Assembly (NCBI RefSeq): GCF_029784155.1
Contig: NC_073693.1
Coordinates: 154,814,848 to 154,878,847 of the forward strand
Length of the DNA stretch: 64,000 nt
Direction: 5' to 3'
Source of the DNA: Uranotaenia lowii
Taxonomy: Eukaryota > Arthropoda > Insecta > Diptera > Culicidae
Shown: positions 12,124 to 24,378 of the stretch, one piece after another
How positions within the stretch are numbered: the stretch's first letter is position 1
How the letters are laid out: each line of letters starts with the position of its first letter
Program-made: the position numbers and the translations under genes
The notes under the pieces: generated by a model
Seen by the model: the letters and a program-made list of their open reading frames with translations, nothing else
What the model was told of the DNA's origin: nothing
The model's database searches: none

Positions 12124-12548
12124 AAGATTTTCGTTGAAACTAATGAAAATTGAAGATTTACGGATTTCTCAATTATTTTTTATAATTGTTCATACATTAA
12201 AGAAAAAAGTGATAAAGTTTGTTCGAACGGCAACCTCGATCAACATTTTTTGCGATTTTCCAAAAGGGGTGCTAGGTGGTTTTGTAAAAAATTAGGACAC
12301 CGCGAAGAAAAAAAAATATGAATTTTTCAGGATTAGATTGCAGAAACAAAGGCGGAATACAGGTGCTGTAAACGCCTAAATATATGCATCAAATGTAAGC
12401 AACTTCTTGGCTGAAATACAGTTCATATCGAAAAACACCATTTAACTATCATCTAAACAAAAGAATATCATCTGTTGAATGAGTTCAACTATTTCATTAC
12501 TTTATTTATTTGTTTATATCATAGCTTAATTATTAATATGACCCATAT
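12124..12548. other. AT-rich intronic DNA, nothing recognised
   Basis: Contains a 'ggcaacctcgatcaac' phrase at 12230 and 'aattaggacacc' at 12290, reminiscent of transposon ends nearby, but no bounded element. Confidence 0.4.
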
Positions 12549-12949
12549 TGAGAGGTTTTTTTTTATAAATCAGGATAATTCAGACATTTTATAGAGATAT
12601 TTTCATAAATCAGGACTCCTTTTTTTTTGTTTCGATTATAGTCGTTTAATAAAATTTATGACATTCGCGACTTTATATAAACGTTTGAATTGGCAGACAT
12701 TAATTGAAATATTTATCCGGTACAACTGTGTTCGATGCTCTTGGGTTCGAACTCATGGACATCGGCTCAGCAAGCAGCTGACTTGCCAACTGAGCTATAA
12801 TATCACAAGCCACGATTGTTTTATCTATGGAAATGTGTCTGTGGGACGAATAAACCCAAAAGGCTTGAAATCTCAAATAGAAAACTAAATAAAACATAAA
12901 ATCAGTAAATCAGGACTAATCTTTAAAAATCAGGACACCTGCAACCTCT
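12549..12949. mobile_element. Possible MITE with AGAGGTT ends and 'atcaggac' repeats
   Basis: AGAGGTT at the left end is mirrored by AACCTCT at the right. Phrases such as 'aaatcaggata', 'aaatcaggactcc' and 'aaatcaggacacc' occur near both ends. A tRNA-like block (12731-12811) lies inside. No target duplication was found, so the boundaries and the classification are uncertain. Confidence 0.4.
12731..12811 (-). repeat. tRNA-like SINE-type sequence
   Basis: On the minus strand it has an excellent A box, TAGCTCAGTTGG, and a B box, GAGTTCGAACCC, about 40 bases apart, as in a class I tRNA. The flanking halves do not pair into an acceptor stem. It is therefore a tRNA-derived SINE head or degenerate tRNA copy rather than a working tRNA gene. 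Confidence 0.55.
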
Positions 12950-13064
12950 GAAAAAGCTCCGCGGAAAATTCACAGTGTAATAAGCTTCCATTTCTTTCGC
13001 CAGATAGCACTATGTATTCGTGTCACTCGTTTTCTCGTTAAGTGCCTATAATTTGCTTAGATTC

Positions 13065-13275
13065 TAGTTCTTATCCGGAACTTCTTATTAATTCTCATTC
13101 TTATCCTGTTCCAGAATTTGATACTGATTCTGATCCAGATCCTGTTAATAACCCAAATCCTGTAACAGATTCTTGCCCTGATCAGAATCCTTAGTTTGAT
13201 GCTTATTGGTGCTGATGATATTGATTTATATCGAGATCCTGATCCAGATTCAGTTCCTGATCATGATCTACATTT
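13065..13275 (+). repeat. Degenerate short tandem repeat (GATTCTGATCC type)
   Basis: About 210 bp of imperfect reiterations of a 6-12 base phrase: 'gatactgattctgatccaga', 'gatcctgatccagattc', 'ttcttgccctgatcag'. It is a decayed satellite-like tract with no defined ends. Confidence 0.65.
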
Positions 13276-13599
13276 TGAGGCGGATTGAGGCCCTTCCCAG
13301 TTCTGATCGTGAGTCAGAAATTGCAATGAGACGCAAAGGTTTCTTCGGAGTTGGCAGTACACTAGTAACTAATCAAATCTATCTTATCAAATCAGTAATG
13401 GGTTAATTATCGTAATAACCGAGGAATTCTTGTAAATAATGTTCTAAAACATTTCCCCACAGACAAATTTTTAAGCTATGCACTCTACTTTTCAATCTCG
13501 TATTTAAGCCCAACGCATGCAATCCTTGAGGAGAAAGTTTTTGATCGATTCAGTCTCGGAGGGACCTCAATGTTACGGTGCACAATGCATAACTGCAGG

Positions 13600-16500
13600 C
13601 TGCTTTTGCAGCTTTAATATAAGAATGCAAAAAATCTCCGGCAGCTCAGCTCAGCTGCAGCACCATCAGTGACAGCTGAGGTGAAAGCAAACATATATCA
13701 CCCGGAGCCAGGAATGTTCTACTCTGATGTTCTTACAGATCTATTCTATACCGGATCCAAAGCCGGAGGACTACGCAAGAGTGCCTACATTCAGGGGACC
13801 TTTCCGGGGGCAAGGCGAGGGTGGTGAAACAAAAAATGATAGGTTAGGTTGCAACAACTGACTGGAACAATTTGCAACCCCTCGGTTTCCTCGGTCCGCG
13901 TGTTTTCCCATATTTCTCCTTCTCTGACTCGATGAGCCCGGAGTCAAAAGAATGCAATCAGAGCCGCCGGCAGAGGCGATGAGAAAAACCGGGGAACCAC
14001 AACCGAGACTTTTAAACCCTTCACGGGACGATTGGAGTGACCGGATGGCAGAGACCTGGGGCAGCCCTTGAAATGAATGATTTCGAATGTTTGCATTTTT
14101 CATTTTTTTTCCTCCCTCAGTCTCTTCGCAAACACACCACTTTGAGTATCTTCCGTGCCAGCAACAAATTCTCCCGAGTGGCATCACACCGAGAAGGCCA
14201 TAAAGTCTGAATAGTCTGGACCCGCTATATCAGTGCTTTTTTTAGAACCAGGCCACTCTTTATACCTTGTAAACCGTGAAGAGTGATGGGGGGCAAAATA
14301 CCACCATTTTCATATTCTTGGACATTCGATTTTACTAAACACGCTTCAACCAAATGATAGTAAAAATTTAAGAAGTCGTTCAGAGTTTCTAATAAAAAAA
14401 AAAAAAATCAAAGTAAGTTGAATCCATGTTGATAGAATATTCGAATCCCTTACGATTTCCCACGGGAGTTTTGAAAAATTTGCTCCAACGTACTCCACCG
14501 GCAGTTGTTCATCCATTGAGGAGGATGCATCTGGTTCTGGTTCTGGAACACACAGTTTGAACTCTCTGTACTATACCGTTCCGATGCACTACTAGAAAGT
14601 CTACACCCTACTCTACTTGTGGATGGAGAGGCCCAGGCACTTTATCATGGAATTAATGGCACTCGCGACGAATGAGACTGGGAATTTTTATTCAAGTGGT
14701 TCGTTCTTCATTCTTCTCGGGTGGCGAACCTTCGGATGGGTTCAGTATTTCATGCGTTTTTTTCGAGAACCTAAAACATGAATTTGTGAACTTTTTTCAA
14801 ACATAAAACCAGAGACAAAAGTTGCAGTTTCTTCCCAAGTAATTATTTTAAGTTCTCAGAAACTTTTCAAAGTATTTATGTTCGACTTTTCGTTTTCATC
14901 CCATGATTAGGTTTAGATGATGTTTCTCGTATAGGAAATCATAATTCACATATATGTAGTTTGAATTCAAATTAAAAGCCAGATTGTAGCATTAAAACAT
15001 GCATAATATTTTTTTTTACTTTTCACTTAGAAGATGTTTTCCTTTTTTGTAAAATTCAGATCAAAGTTTGGAAAAAAAGAGAAATGTTCTGATTATTGCA
15101 TACATTCAGGGGTTCAACAACCAACCCGATTATCAATACTCATCAATAAAAACCTTCTATTTTGGGTTTTCTAAAGTCACAAAAACATACAATTGCATTC
15201 TTCGGGAACTGCCCGTAAACTTTCTCGCAACTGAAACTGTTTCCGGAAAACTTTAAAGCTTATCTCGGTCTCATTTGAACCGTACCGGGAGTTTTGTTGG
15301 ACGGAAAATTTTCTGGTAAAATCGATAACTGCTCGGAAACCAACTTGGAGCAGCCCTTTTCCGCTACCCTGAGACCCCTCCCAGCGCCTTGTCCTGGAAC
15401 TTGGAAGCAATAAGCACAATATGGGTCCTTCAAACTCAACCTACACACCTCCCGATTATCGATCGTGACAAAGCTCATCATTCTTCGCCCATGGATTTCC
15501 TGCCAAACAGGTATCATCATCGTCGTCTCGTTCAAGCCAAAGCTTACCCCATTTTACCTACTTCCTGGAGCTAAGCAGGAGGACCGGAGAAGTTTTGCTG
15601 TGCACTTGTGTATGGGTACCTGCTTCTGGGTAATATCTCGGTAACTGAACAACACAGAAACACATCATCCATCCCCAATTCTGACAGCCGCCTTTTCCGT
15701 CACCGCCCAATGTTTGAAAATTTTCCGCTCCGGTAACTTTTCCTGTCATCAGGCCGCCCCGTTCCGAAGATTCTCACACACGTGTGTTTGCTTTTATTTT
15801 TTTCTCGGTATCTAGGTTCCTCGCTCTAAAGATCCGAAATGTGTTTTCGTAAGGCGTGTACCGAAAGGTATTTATTGCGTATCGGTGCGTGGGCGGATGG
15901 CGAAGCAGGTCTCGACATGTTTATGACCGGTTTGTCGTCAGTTGAGCAAGCCCAAGTGGAAAGGGGGGATGATGCCAAAGCTACTTGGAAACGCCGAACG
16001 ACGGCCTTGGAGCGTTTAAGCGGACTCTTCAACATTCTTCAGCCCATGTCGTCACCGAAGTCGAAAGGAAATTGAATTATATTCCATTAAAGATTTTTTC
16101 GTAGAGATGGCGAACGCTTTCCTGGGAGCCCACATTGTGGCTCACTCAGACAAAGTTTCAAAATAAATCAATATTTTTTGATGATGAAACTTTTTCTTCT
16201 TATCTGCCCTGTGTCGTATGTGTGTCTGTTTTTCTGCAAAGGATTCGCCCTCCCGGGTTGATGTTCGCCCAATCTACCGATATCGATGATGCAAAAAAAA
16301 GGAAAATACCCCGAAAACAAAGGGTAAGCCCAGCCCTTAGTTTTCCAGTTAAATGAGAAAAAAAAGTTTCTCCACCCTCGCCTGCGTTCGGTCGTCTCGC
16401 TCGAGAAAGAGTAAATATTTTTCTTCGGTGAATTTACCAACCTCCGTTTCCCGTCACCGTCGTCATCAGCATCAACATCGACCTCCCCCGGGGGGCCGAA

Positions 16501-16900
16501 AAAGGATACTCCAGGGGAGAGCGATCGATGAAATACCTTTTTCCACCGAGTTGCGTTGAAAAATTGAACGGGAAAAATGATGAAGTTCCCTGCGCTGGCT
16601 GCTGTAGTCAGTCAGCACCATTAACTAACAACCAACAACAACGAGTTCTCGGCGACGACTCGGTAAGTAAGTGTGTACGGGAAAGTTGTTCAATCAGGAT
16701 CCAGGAGTTTGGATATTTCAATATGTTTCCGTTGAAAGTTGCATCATGCAGATTGAGATTTTTTTCGCCCCTTCTTAGCGCTCGCTTCTTCTCTGGAGCG
16801 CATAAATCAGTTTGTACGTGCAGCAGGTATGAACAATGAATGTGAATTTCATTAAGTGAATTTTCGATTGGTGCCGAAACTTTTGCTGCACTGAAATTCG
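13600..16900. other. GC-richer unique island(s), no gene recognised
   Basis: 13600-14250, 14430-14760 and 15190-16900 have more balanced composition and look unique. The open frames in them (up to 138 codons, minus strand near 13771-14187) overlap on both strands and show no domain, signal peptide or splice pattern I recognise. Probably intronic regulatory or slowly evolving sequence. Confidence 0.4.
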
Positions 16901-18563
16901 GTCGATTTGTGCGAAGCGATGAGCTGTTAAGGAGCATCGCTAAAGAAGATATGACTGACTTGTAAAATTTTACGCTGAATAGGAGTCTTCACAGAAGTTT
17001 CTGAATGACTATGCCTATTATCACTAAAAAAGTTTTGAAATTATGCACGCTGATTTGAAATTATGAACAGGAAATGTTTCTGAATACTTGAGGTGATTAT
17101 TTTGAAATTTAATAAAAAATCAGTTATAATCATTGTAGCATCGTTTAGTCAGTTTTTATTCCATTGCAGAACAATCAAGTTCAAATTATCGTATTTTCTT
17201 CATTATTTAATCTAATACTTATAACATCACCTTTTCGGATGTCACCAAATTGGGCCTTTACATATGATTGTACTTCCTTAGTTTATGATTGAAGCCAAAT
17301 TCGATGCCAGAGCCGCCTTTCAGGGCTCGTCACATTAATGAGCAAATTTCAGTTAACTTCATTCGAATCACTGGATTTACATATTTTTTGCAGGAACCGG
17401 GATCCGTCTAAATAACAACTTAAAAATTCACTTTGTAAGGTTGGAATTTCTTCTTTTGTCACCCCCGAAATTTCCAAAAAGCCTGAAGAGGATTCCCCTC
17501 CTAATAATGTTTGAAGCAGGGGACTGAAATAAACGGAGAATCATCGTCAAAGACCAAACAAATTTTGCATTGGATTTGTGGTAATTTGTTGCAATTTGTT
17601 AGAGAGAATTAGAAGGTTTAAGTTAAAATGAGAGAAACCGGTGCTCAGAGAGAGTGAAAATGTGCTAATTGTTTCAAATTGTTGCAATTCGTTAAGCAGT
17701 TGTGGAATTTCGACCATTACCATTCCAAATGCAAAGAATTTTTCTCCGCTGCCATCCCTTGGTTTGAAGTATTTTATGTAAATGGAAGATGCATGTTTTT
17801 CCACCTTTTGTATTCTTGATTTTATTGAATTATTCGATAACAAATTACTTGACTTATGGGTTTTATGCAATGATATAGTATGCAATTTTGTTGCATACAA
17901 GCTTTCGTGCAATTTATTTCAATTTATTTGTTTTTCGCAATATTTTTTCCAATAAAACTAAGAGATTGTTTTCTTTAAATATTACTCGGTTTTGATCATT
18001 TTTGTGGTTAACAAATTCTTCCTCGAACATTGACCTTTTGAGTTTAAACACATCACATGATTTTTTTATCTTTGCTGCTGAGTCCAAACCCCAGAAAAGC
18101 TGGCGGAAAGTCGATTTTTGAAGCGGTCAAGATCAACTTTCCATATATTATACCGTGTTCCGACATTTCCAGGCTACACGATTTTCTCGTTTGGGAGTTC
18201 TCAAAGAAATGCTAGGAGGAGTTTAAATATTGTTTGAAAATTTCAAAAAAACTTGCTAACGTTTAATTATTATATTTTTGATGTGCAAATTTCGCACATA
18301 ATTTAGTAAAAAAAATTGTTTTCAGAAAAAATTGTTTTTTGTATGGAGATTATTCACAAATTCAAAAAAAAGTTTTCAATTTATTAACTTCAACTAGAGA
18401 CTCCACATAAATCCACTCTAAAATTTTGTTGGATAGTTTTCCACAATTTTTGCAATTTTAGAAGAACGGGTTTAAAGAATAGGAGCACTGTGAGCACACA
18501 AAAACATTTTAGAGAATATTTTAATGCATTGCCAATATAGCTCTGTAAATTATCAGTTATTAA
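16901..18563. other. AT-rich intronic DNA, nothing recognised
   Basis: No gene or bounded element seen. A few 'ttgttgcaattt' phrases recur at 17580-17700 and a small hairpin 'gtatgcaa...ttgcatac' lies at 17879-17898. Confidence 0.45.
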
Positions 18564-18566
18564 TTA

Positions 18567-20381
18567 CACTAGTTTACAAAATTTTAAAAAAACCGTGAAC
18601 TCGATTAACTGACCAACATTTTTAATGTAAAATCGGGCGCTGAATCCGAAAATGAAATTCAAAAAAATCTCAGTAGAACCGTTTTTGAGTTATGCTCCAA
18701 ATATGAAATTTCGAAAAAAATAAAAAAGTTCTTGTACTTAGATTGAAATATCTCGGACGACATAACAGTAATTTGAAATCTCTTTTTTGCATATTAAAGG
18801 TGAGTGAATTTTCTATCGATCATCTGAACACTGTTTTTGCGTTTGACCAACAGTATTGTTGATATTAGTGACTTTATGAGGAAGAAAATTATAAAAAACT
18901 AATTTTTTTAGAGAAAATTTTGTTTCAACTAAAGTTTTTGACTCGATGGTAGCATTTAAAAAATCTGATTTTCTTTTGCGCTTAAATGTCAGTTTATAAC
19001 AAAGATTTCAAGTGGTTATCTATTAAAATCGGTTGAAAATTGAAGAAGTTATGGCTACTTTACCATAACTGTAATTTTTGAAGTTTTTCATAATTTAACG
19101 AACCGCAGTACTCTTATCATAGTATAGGAAGAATGAAACATGATAAATCTCACTCGCACCAAGTCAAAATTATTTATTAGCTTATCAGAAGGTCTCATAC
19201 CAAGTTTCAGGAAGATCTGACCATACGGAGGGGTTGCTTGAGTCTCCAACGTGAATAAAATTTTGAGGTATTTTGCCCGGAAGGAACGAAAAATACTGGT
19301 TTTTCATCAATAACTTTTTTCATCACTAGCTGATTGTTTTTTATGGTTGATTTTCTTAAAGCCTAAAATGAGACAAATATTTCACCCGAAGACTGTAACT
19401 CGATTGGATTTGAAACAGAAAAGTTATTGCGGTTCAAAGGCCGCAAATTTTGTCCAACACGCAATGAGTACTTTTTACGCATTGCGTTTTATACGACAAT
19501 TTTCGACCAAAATACAATCTTTGAACCGCAATAACTTTTCTGTTTCAAATCCAATCGAGTTACAGTCTTCGGGTGAAATATTTGTCTCATTTTAGGCTTT
19601 AAGAAAATCAACCATAAAAAACAATCAGCTAGTGATGAAAAAAGTTATTGATGAAAAACCAGTATTTTTCGTTCCTTCCGGGCAAAATACCTCAAAATTT
19701 TATTCACGTTGGAGACTCAAGCAACCCCTCCGTATGGTCAGATCTTCCTGAAACTTGGCATGTGACCTTTTGGTAAGCTAATAAATAATTTTGACTTGGA
19801 GCGAGTGAGATTTATCATGTTTCATTCTTCCTATACTATGATAAGAGTACTGCGGTTCGTTAAATTATGAAAAACTTCAAAAATTACAGTTATGGTAAAG
19901 TAGCCATAACTTCTTCAATTTTCAACCGATTTTAATAGATAACCACTTGAAATCTTTGTTATAAACTGACATTTAAGCGCAAAAGAAAATCAGATTTTTT
20001 AAATGCTACCATCGAGTCAAAAACTTTAGTTGAAACAAAATTTTCTCTAAAAAAATTAGTTTTTTATAATTTTCTTCCTCATAAAGTCACTAATATCAAC
20101 AATACTGTTGGTCAAACGCAAAAACAGTGTTCAGATGATCGATAGAAAATTCACTCACCTTTAATATGCAAAAAAGAGATTTCAAATTACTGTTATGTCG
20201 TCCGAGATATTTCAATCTAAGTACAAGAACTTTTTTAATTTTTTCGAAATTTCATATTTGGAGCATAACTCAAAAACGGTTCTACTGAGATTTTTTTGAA
20301 TTTCATTTTCGGATTCAGCGCCCGATTTTACATTGGAAATGACCTTCAGTTTACTGAGTTCAAAAATGCTGTAAACTAGTG
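18567..20381. mobile_element. 1.8 kb palindromic element with CACTA-type ends
   Basis: The ends are CACTAGTTTACA (18567-18578) and its exact reverse complement (20370-20381), flanked by TTA on both sides (18564-18566, 20382-20384). A CACTA terminus with a 3 bp duplication fits the CACTA/CMC group. Inside, about 820 bp of the left arm (from about 18627) is nearly identical to the inverted right arm (to about 20334), with scattered differences such as ttatcagaaggtctcatacc versus ttaccaaaaggtcacatgcc. The outer 50-60 bp are more diverged. The arms meet around 19473 at a small inner hairpin (cgcaatg...cattgcg). There is no transposase; it is a foldback-like non-autonomous element. Confidence 0.85.
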
Positions 20382-20384
20382 TTA

Positions 20385-22589
20385 TTAGGAATAAATTCCA
20401 AACACGGTAAAATACGGCGTCTCAAATAATATTCTTTTTATTGACCAAAGTATAGAACCTACTTGCTTATTAAACTTAAAACTTAAACTTATAAAACTTT
20501 TAAACTGATCAGAAATTTTAATGGCATTATTTTGTCGATGCAAAAGTTGAAGAAAAAAAAAGGAATATTAAAAATTGAAAATTTTTTCTCTGTATTTTTT
20601 TTTCGCAATTTAAATTGTAATGAAATGTTTGGTGTTAAAAACCACCATTTATAGAATAAATGATTATTTTAGAAAAAAAAATCCCTATTAACATTATTTC
20701 AATATTTTGATAAATCTTTGCCGAATTGTTATAAAATTCCAATCTAATATAAAACCTGTGTATTGACTAGTAAAAAAAAATTAAAAATTAAAAAAAATGT
20801 CAGATCTGGAATTTATCTCAATCTGAATTGGTTTAGTTTTATTCTTGCAAAATTTTAGTTGATTTTAACTTCCATCAACCTTTCTAGGATTTCCGAAATT
20901 TTGCGACAAGCTGTTAGAAAAATGAAATACTTGAAATCACTTACTGAGCAATTGAAATATTTTATGGTCTTGCGGTAAAATTTAGATTTTTTTTTTGTTT
21001 TTTGAGTAAATATGACAAAAATAACTAATTTTCAATGAAACTATGATTTAATTTCAGTAAGATTCAGAGCCAAAAATGTTGAAAACATACTTTTTGCAAG
21101 GTTTTTCGGGAATTGGACCACTCTGCGGCAAGGTTGCCGAAAAAAAAATCAGTGTTTAGACGAAAAAAAGTTCTGACTTTCAGTGATTTTTCCCAAAAAT
21201 TCTGGGACGGTTTTCTGTGATGCTTTTTCCATTAATTTCATCCAAATGTCATGTCATATTGTGTCCTTTTTATATTTAACTTAAGAAAAATCAATTAACA
21301 TTAACAATTTTACAATATTTTTCCAATTCAAAGATAATTGTTAGATATGCAAAATTGATATTGGCTTATTAAATTGTATTTTAAAAACACGTCCAAAATT
21401 TAAAAATGCTGTGAAATCTGTGAATATTCTTAAAATTCTGTGTTCTGTGTCACTGATTCTGTGATGAAAATTGGCTCAAAATACGTACGATTTTAGTTAT
21501 TTTGATCGCCGTGGTAATTTTTATCACCGATAAAAATATTCTGAAGATCATACATTGCTTGGTCAAAAGTTAATGTATTCAAAATCTCTTTTCTACATTT
21601 GGAAGCTGATATGGCCTGTCCCAACGCCCAGCAATTGCATCACGGGAAAAACGCTGTAGATTGAATATTTTTTCATGAAAATTTGTATGTAGATAATATG
21701 AAATGCATTGCACATTTGCACATTGCATTTTTTCAATTGTCGATTTTATGAAAGTTGGAAAAATAGCACCATTTGCAGACAGACAATGCAAACTTCGGAA
21801 ATATTCTTCTTTTTTCTCGGTCCGTTGCAAAAAACCTGAACGACTGAATTGATTTTCATAAAATAAAGTTGGTATAAAATCGTCTTAATAACTGTTTTTG
21901 TAAAATTTTTATAGTTTAAATGGCGTCGAAAAAATGGAGACAAATACAAAAATTTTCGATGAAAATCGTGGTTCCGAACAAAACCATAAATTATCGTATA
22001 AATGTTCTGCTAAAGCTTTCCGTATCTGGATCTGCATTTTTGGGGCAGTTAAAATGCGGAACTAAACTTAAGAGCAGATTTCCGCTCAATTTTGTTCTTT
22101 TTTTCGATCGTCACTTTTGTAATAAAAGACATGAATCCTCTCAATGCACCGGAACTTAAGACGCATAGAAAAATAATGGGAGATTCTGAAGTAAACAGTA
22201 CGAAAATAGCTTGTGGAGTTCAGTCCTGAAGAAGAAATGAAGAAAACGTGTATTTTTGTACATCCTGCAGTCAAACTTTGAGCAAAATTTAATAAATAGT
22301 GTTAGGCTGAAAAGACGATTGTACTGATCCAGTATTTAATTTGAATAAAATAAATATGCCTAAAGCTCATTAATGAGATATATTTTATAGTTTGAAAATT
22401 TGAAAAAAGATCGGTTAACTAATGTATTTTTACAGCGGTTTTCCAGTGATGCCATTTGAGTCGAGACACCAAGCATAATTAAGTGAAATTAGCAGAAAAA
22501 AGATCAGAATCCAAACTAATCGCCAAGTTTTAATAAAAAAAGACAACAAAAAGTTTCACATAACACTAATTTTTTAGTTAAAATTTTTC
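20385..22589. other. AT-rich intronic DNA with a repeat-like stretch at 21118-21480
   Basis: Between about 21118 and 21480 phrases like 'ttctgtgatg', 'cagtgatttttcc' and 'ctgattctgtgatga' recur after a 'ggttgccg' motif, suggesting the remains of a dispersed repeat. The rest shows no gene or bounded element. Confidence 0.4.
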
Positions 22590-22679
22590 TAAAATTTTCC
22601 TTATTTTTTACCCCTAAATGTATGCAGCATAATTATGGTATTTTGAATATAAGGGTTGATGGCTCAAAATATGTGTTGA

Positions 22680-22905
22680 GTTCAATATCTTAATCCAACT
22701 GTCATAGGAGTCGCTGTGCGTAAGCATACAATTCTATATGCTAATATAGATAAATAATAAAAATATGTTCATATTCCTAGCATCTTAGTTTTGTCTTGCC
22801 CCTTCACGTGGAAAAGGAAATTTTTAAGTCACTCAAACGCAACAAATTGGCAAATTATAGGAGACTCACGGGCCACATAACGTGAGGTATTTTGGGTCTC
22901 CTAAA
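22680..22905 (-). mobile_element. Diverged relative of the GGGCCAC MITE
   Basis: Read on the minus strand, phrases match the MITE at 53662-54568 in order: 'caatttgttgcgtttgagtg' (there 'caaattggttgcgtttgtgtg'), 'ccttttccacgtgaa', and 'gacaaaactaagat' (there 'gacaaaactgagat'). A 'gtggcccgtgag' block stands where the G-rich motif is expected. The ends are not intact, so the limits are approximate. Confidence 0.6.
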
Positions 22906-23294
22906 AAAACTTTTCTTAAGCCAAATGAAGAGTATTTAATTTTTTTTTATTCAATGCGGTAGAGACGAACATCAATCCTATATACGGAATTTTGGCAAAA
23001 CTTTCGCAAGCCAGGTTTTTGAAATTATTCGATCATACACATTTCTCTCTTTTATTTCCTCACCTGGAATTTTAGAAATGAATTATGAAATTACAGATTC
23101 GGGCCAACTCATAAATTTTACATATAATTTGATTATTTTGGATTTGGTGGCCTACAATTCTTCAATTTTTTAAAAATAATTAAGAACTCGTGAAAAGAAT
23201 TTTATTGAAAAATATATAAAATAGCTGTTCGAAATGTAGAAAACCGTAAAATATGGAGAATTTAAAGCATCGCGGCCCTTATGTAATTACTAGA
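22906..23294. other. AT-rich intronic DNA, nothing recognised
   Basis: No gene, repeat boundary or structured element seen. Confidence 0.45.
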
Positions 23295-23402
23295 TTGTCC
23301 TTCCCGAGAAATTCCGGTCAAGAATTCTCGGGAATTTAAAAAATTCGGGAATTCCCGAAACCCGGGAAACGCTTAAAAATACCGGGAATTCCCGAGGCCA
23401 AC
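23295..23402. repeat. Cluster of GGGAATTCCC palindromes
   Basis: About 100 bp with repeated palindromes: TCGGGAATTCCCGA near 23352, CCGGGAATTCCCGAGG near 23380, a partial copy TTCTCGGGAA near 23325, and CCCGGG at 23362. It looks like part of a dispersed GC-rich repeat, isolated in AT-rich DNA. Confidence 0.6.
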
Positions 23403-23934
23403 AAAAAGTGCTAAAGTTTACATGATCTTAAATGGAAAAATGAATCAGATTGTGCAAGGAATATGATAGTTGTACTTTGATGACTTAGTTTAAAATGTTA
23501 TTTTTTCTTAAATCTGGTTAGTACATTCAATTTGATAAATAAAGATTTCGATCCAAAACTTAGTGTAAAAGTTAAAAACGACGAAGAATCTATACGACCA
23601 AAGAATTTTAAAAACGAAACACTACGGAAAGAATCTGAAAGTTCTATTTTGCAGCACTCATAATTAAAAACTTCCGTTCCGTTTCGAAAAACAACTACCT
23701 TGGAAAATTATTGAATAATTCTTTCTTTCGTATTTTAACAATCCAAAAATGCAAAATGTGCCAAATCACGTCAACCTACAATCCTTTTTTCAAAATTTAT
23801 CTGGAATGACTTAAAAAATTTCGACGATTCATTGATTGAAAAGTACGGATTTCACACCACTTTTTTAAAAATTTTGTAGTCATCATCTTAAACAATTTCA
23901 AATATCCTTATGCGCATCGTATAGTTTCTATTTT

Positions 23935-24374
23935 CAGCTTCTTGGAAACAGAATGAATTTCTTTTGGGCATTCCGTAGCTTATCTACAGTCTTTTTTTCA
24001 AAGCATGTTTTTTTCTTAGACTTTGAATAACGGAAAACTGAAGTGTTGTAGGTGGACATTGTCTGAATTTTACTCTGAAAAACATATTTGTATATCGTTA
24101 CGAGGTTTTCAAAGCTATAAATTTTGTAAAAATTTCTTGAGAAGTAAGTGAGATTATGCGCTTTTAAGCAAGGAGTGTCAAAATAGACATTCAAGGTCTG
24201 AAAAAGGTTTTTTTTTATTAGAGCTTTCAGGGTGCGGTCATATAATAAGTTATGATGCAAAATAAAAAAAATTATTGAGGGTCCTCGAAGTTTTTTTTTT
24301 GGTTGCACCCAAATAAAGTTACAAGCCGCAAAACTTTCAAAAGTGTCATATTGACACTCAAGAGCGGATTAGGG
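23935..24374 (-). mobile_element. piggyBac-like element remnant
   Basis: The right end reads GCGGATTAGGG followed by TTAA (24375-24378), preceded by the subterminal palindrome GTGTCATATTGACAC. Read on the minus strand, the next 400 bp follows the left arm of the 3 kb element at 49110: 'ggcttgtaac', 'gaccct', 'accctgaaagc', a second TGACAC motif, 'gaaaacctcgtaa' and 'ccgttattca'. The copies are strongly diverged. The opposite terminus was not found, so it is truncated or too decayed to see. Confidence 0.7.
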
Positions 24375-24378
24375 TTAA

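Noticed and set aside
13771..14187. Minus-strand open frame of 138 codons
   Set aside because: No motif recognised and composition typical of the island; not supported as a gene.
19347..19595. Plus-strand open frame of 82 codons across the palindrome centre
   Set aside because: It is the arm read through its own inverted copy, so openness on both strands is a by-product of symmetry.
23935..24308. Minus-strand open frame of 124 codons as a gene
   Set aside because: It lies within the piggyBac-like remnant, in non-coding sequence shared with the 3 kb palindrome where the frame is not kept.
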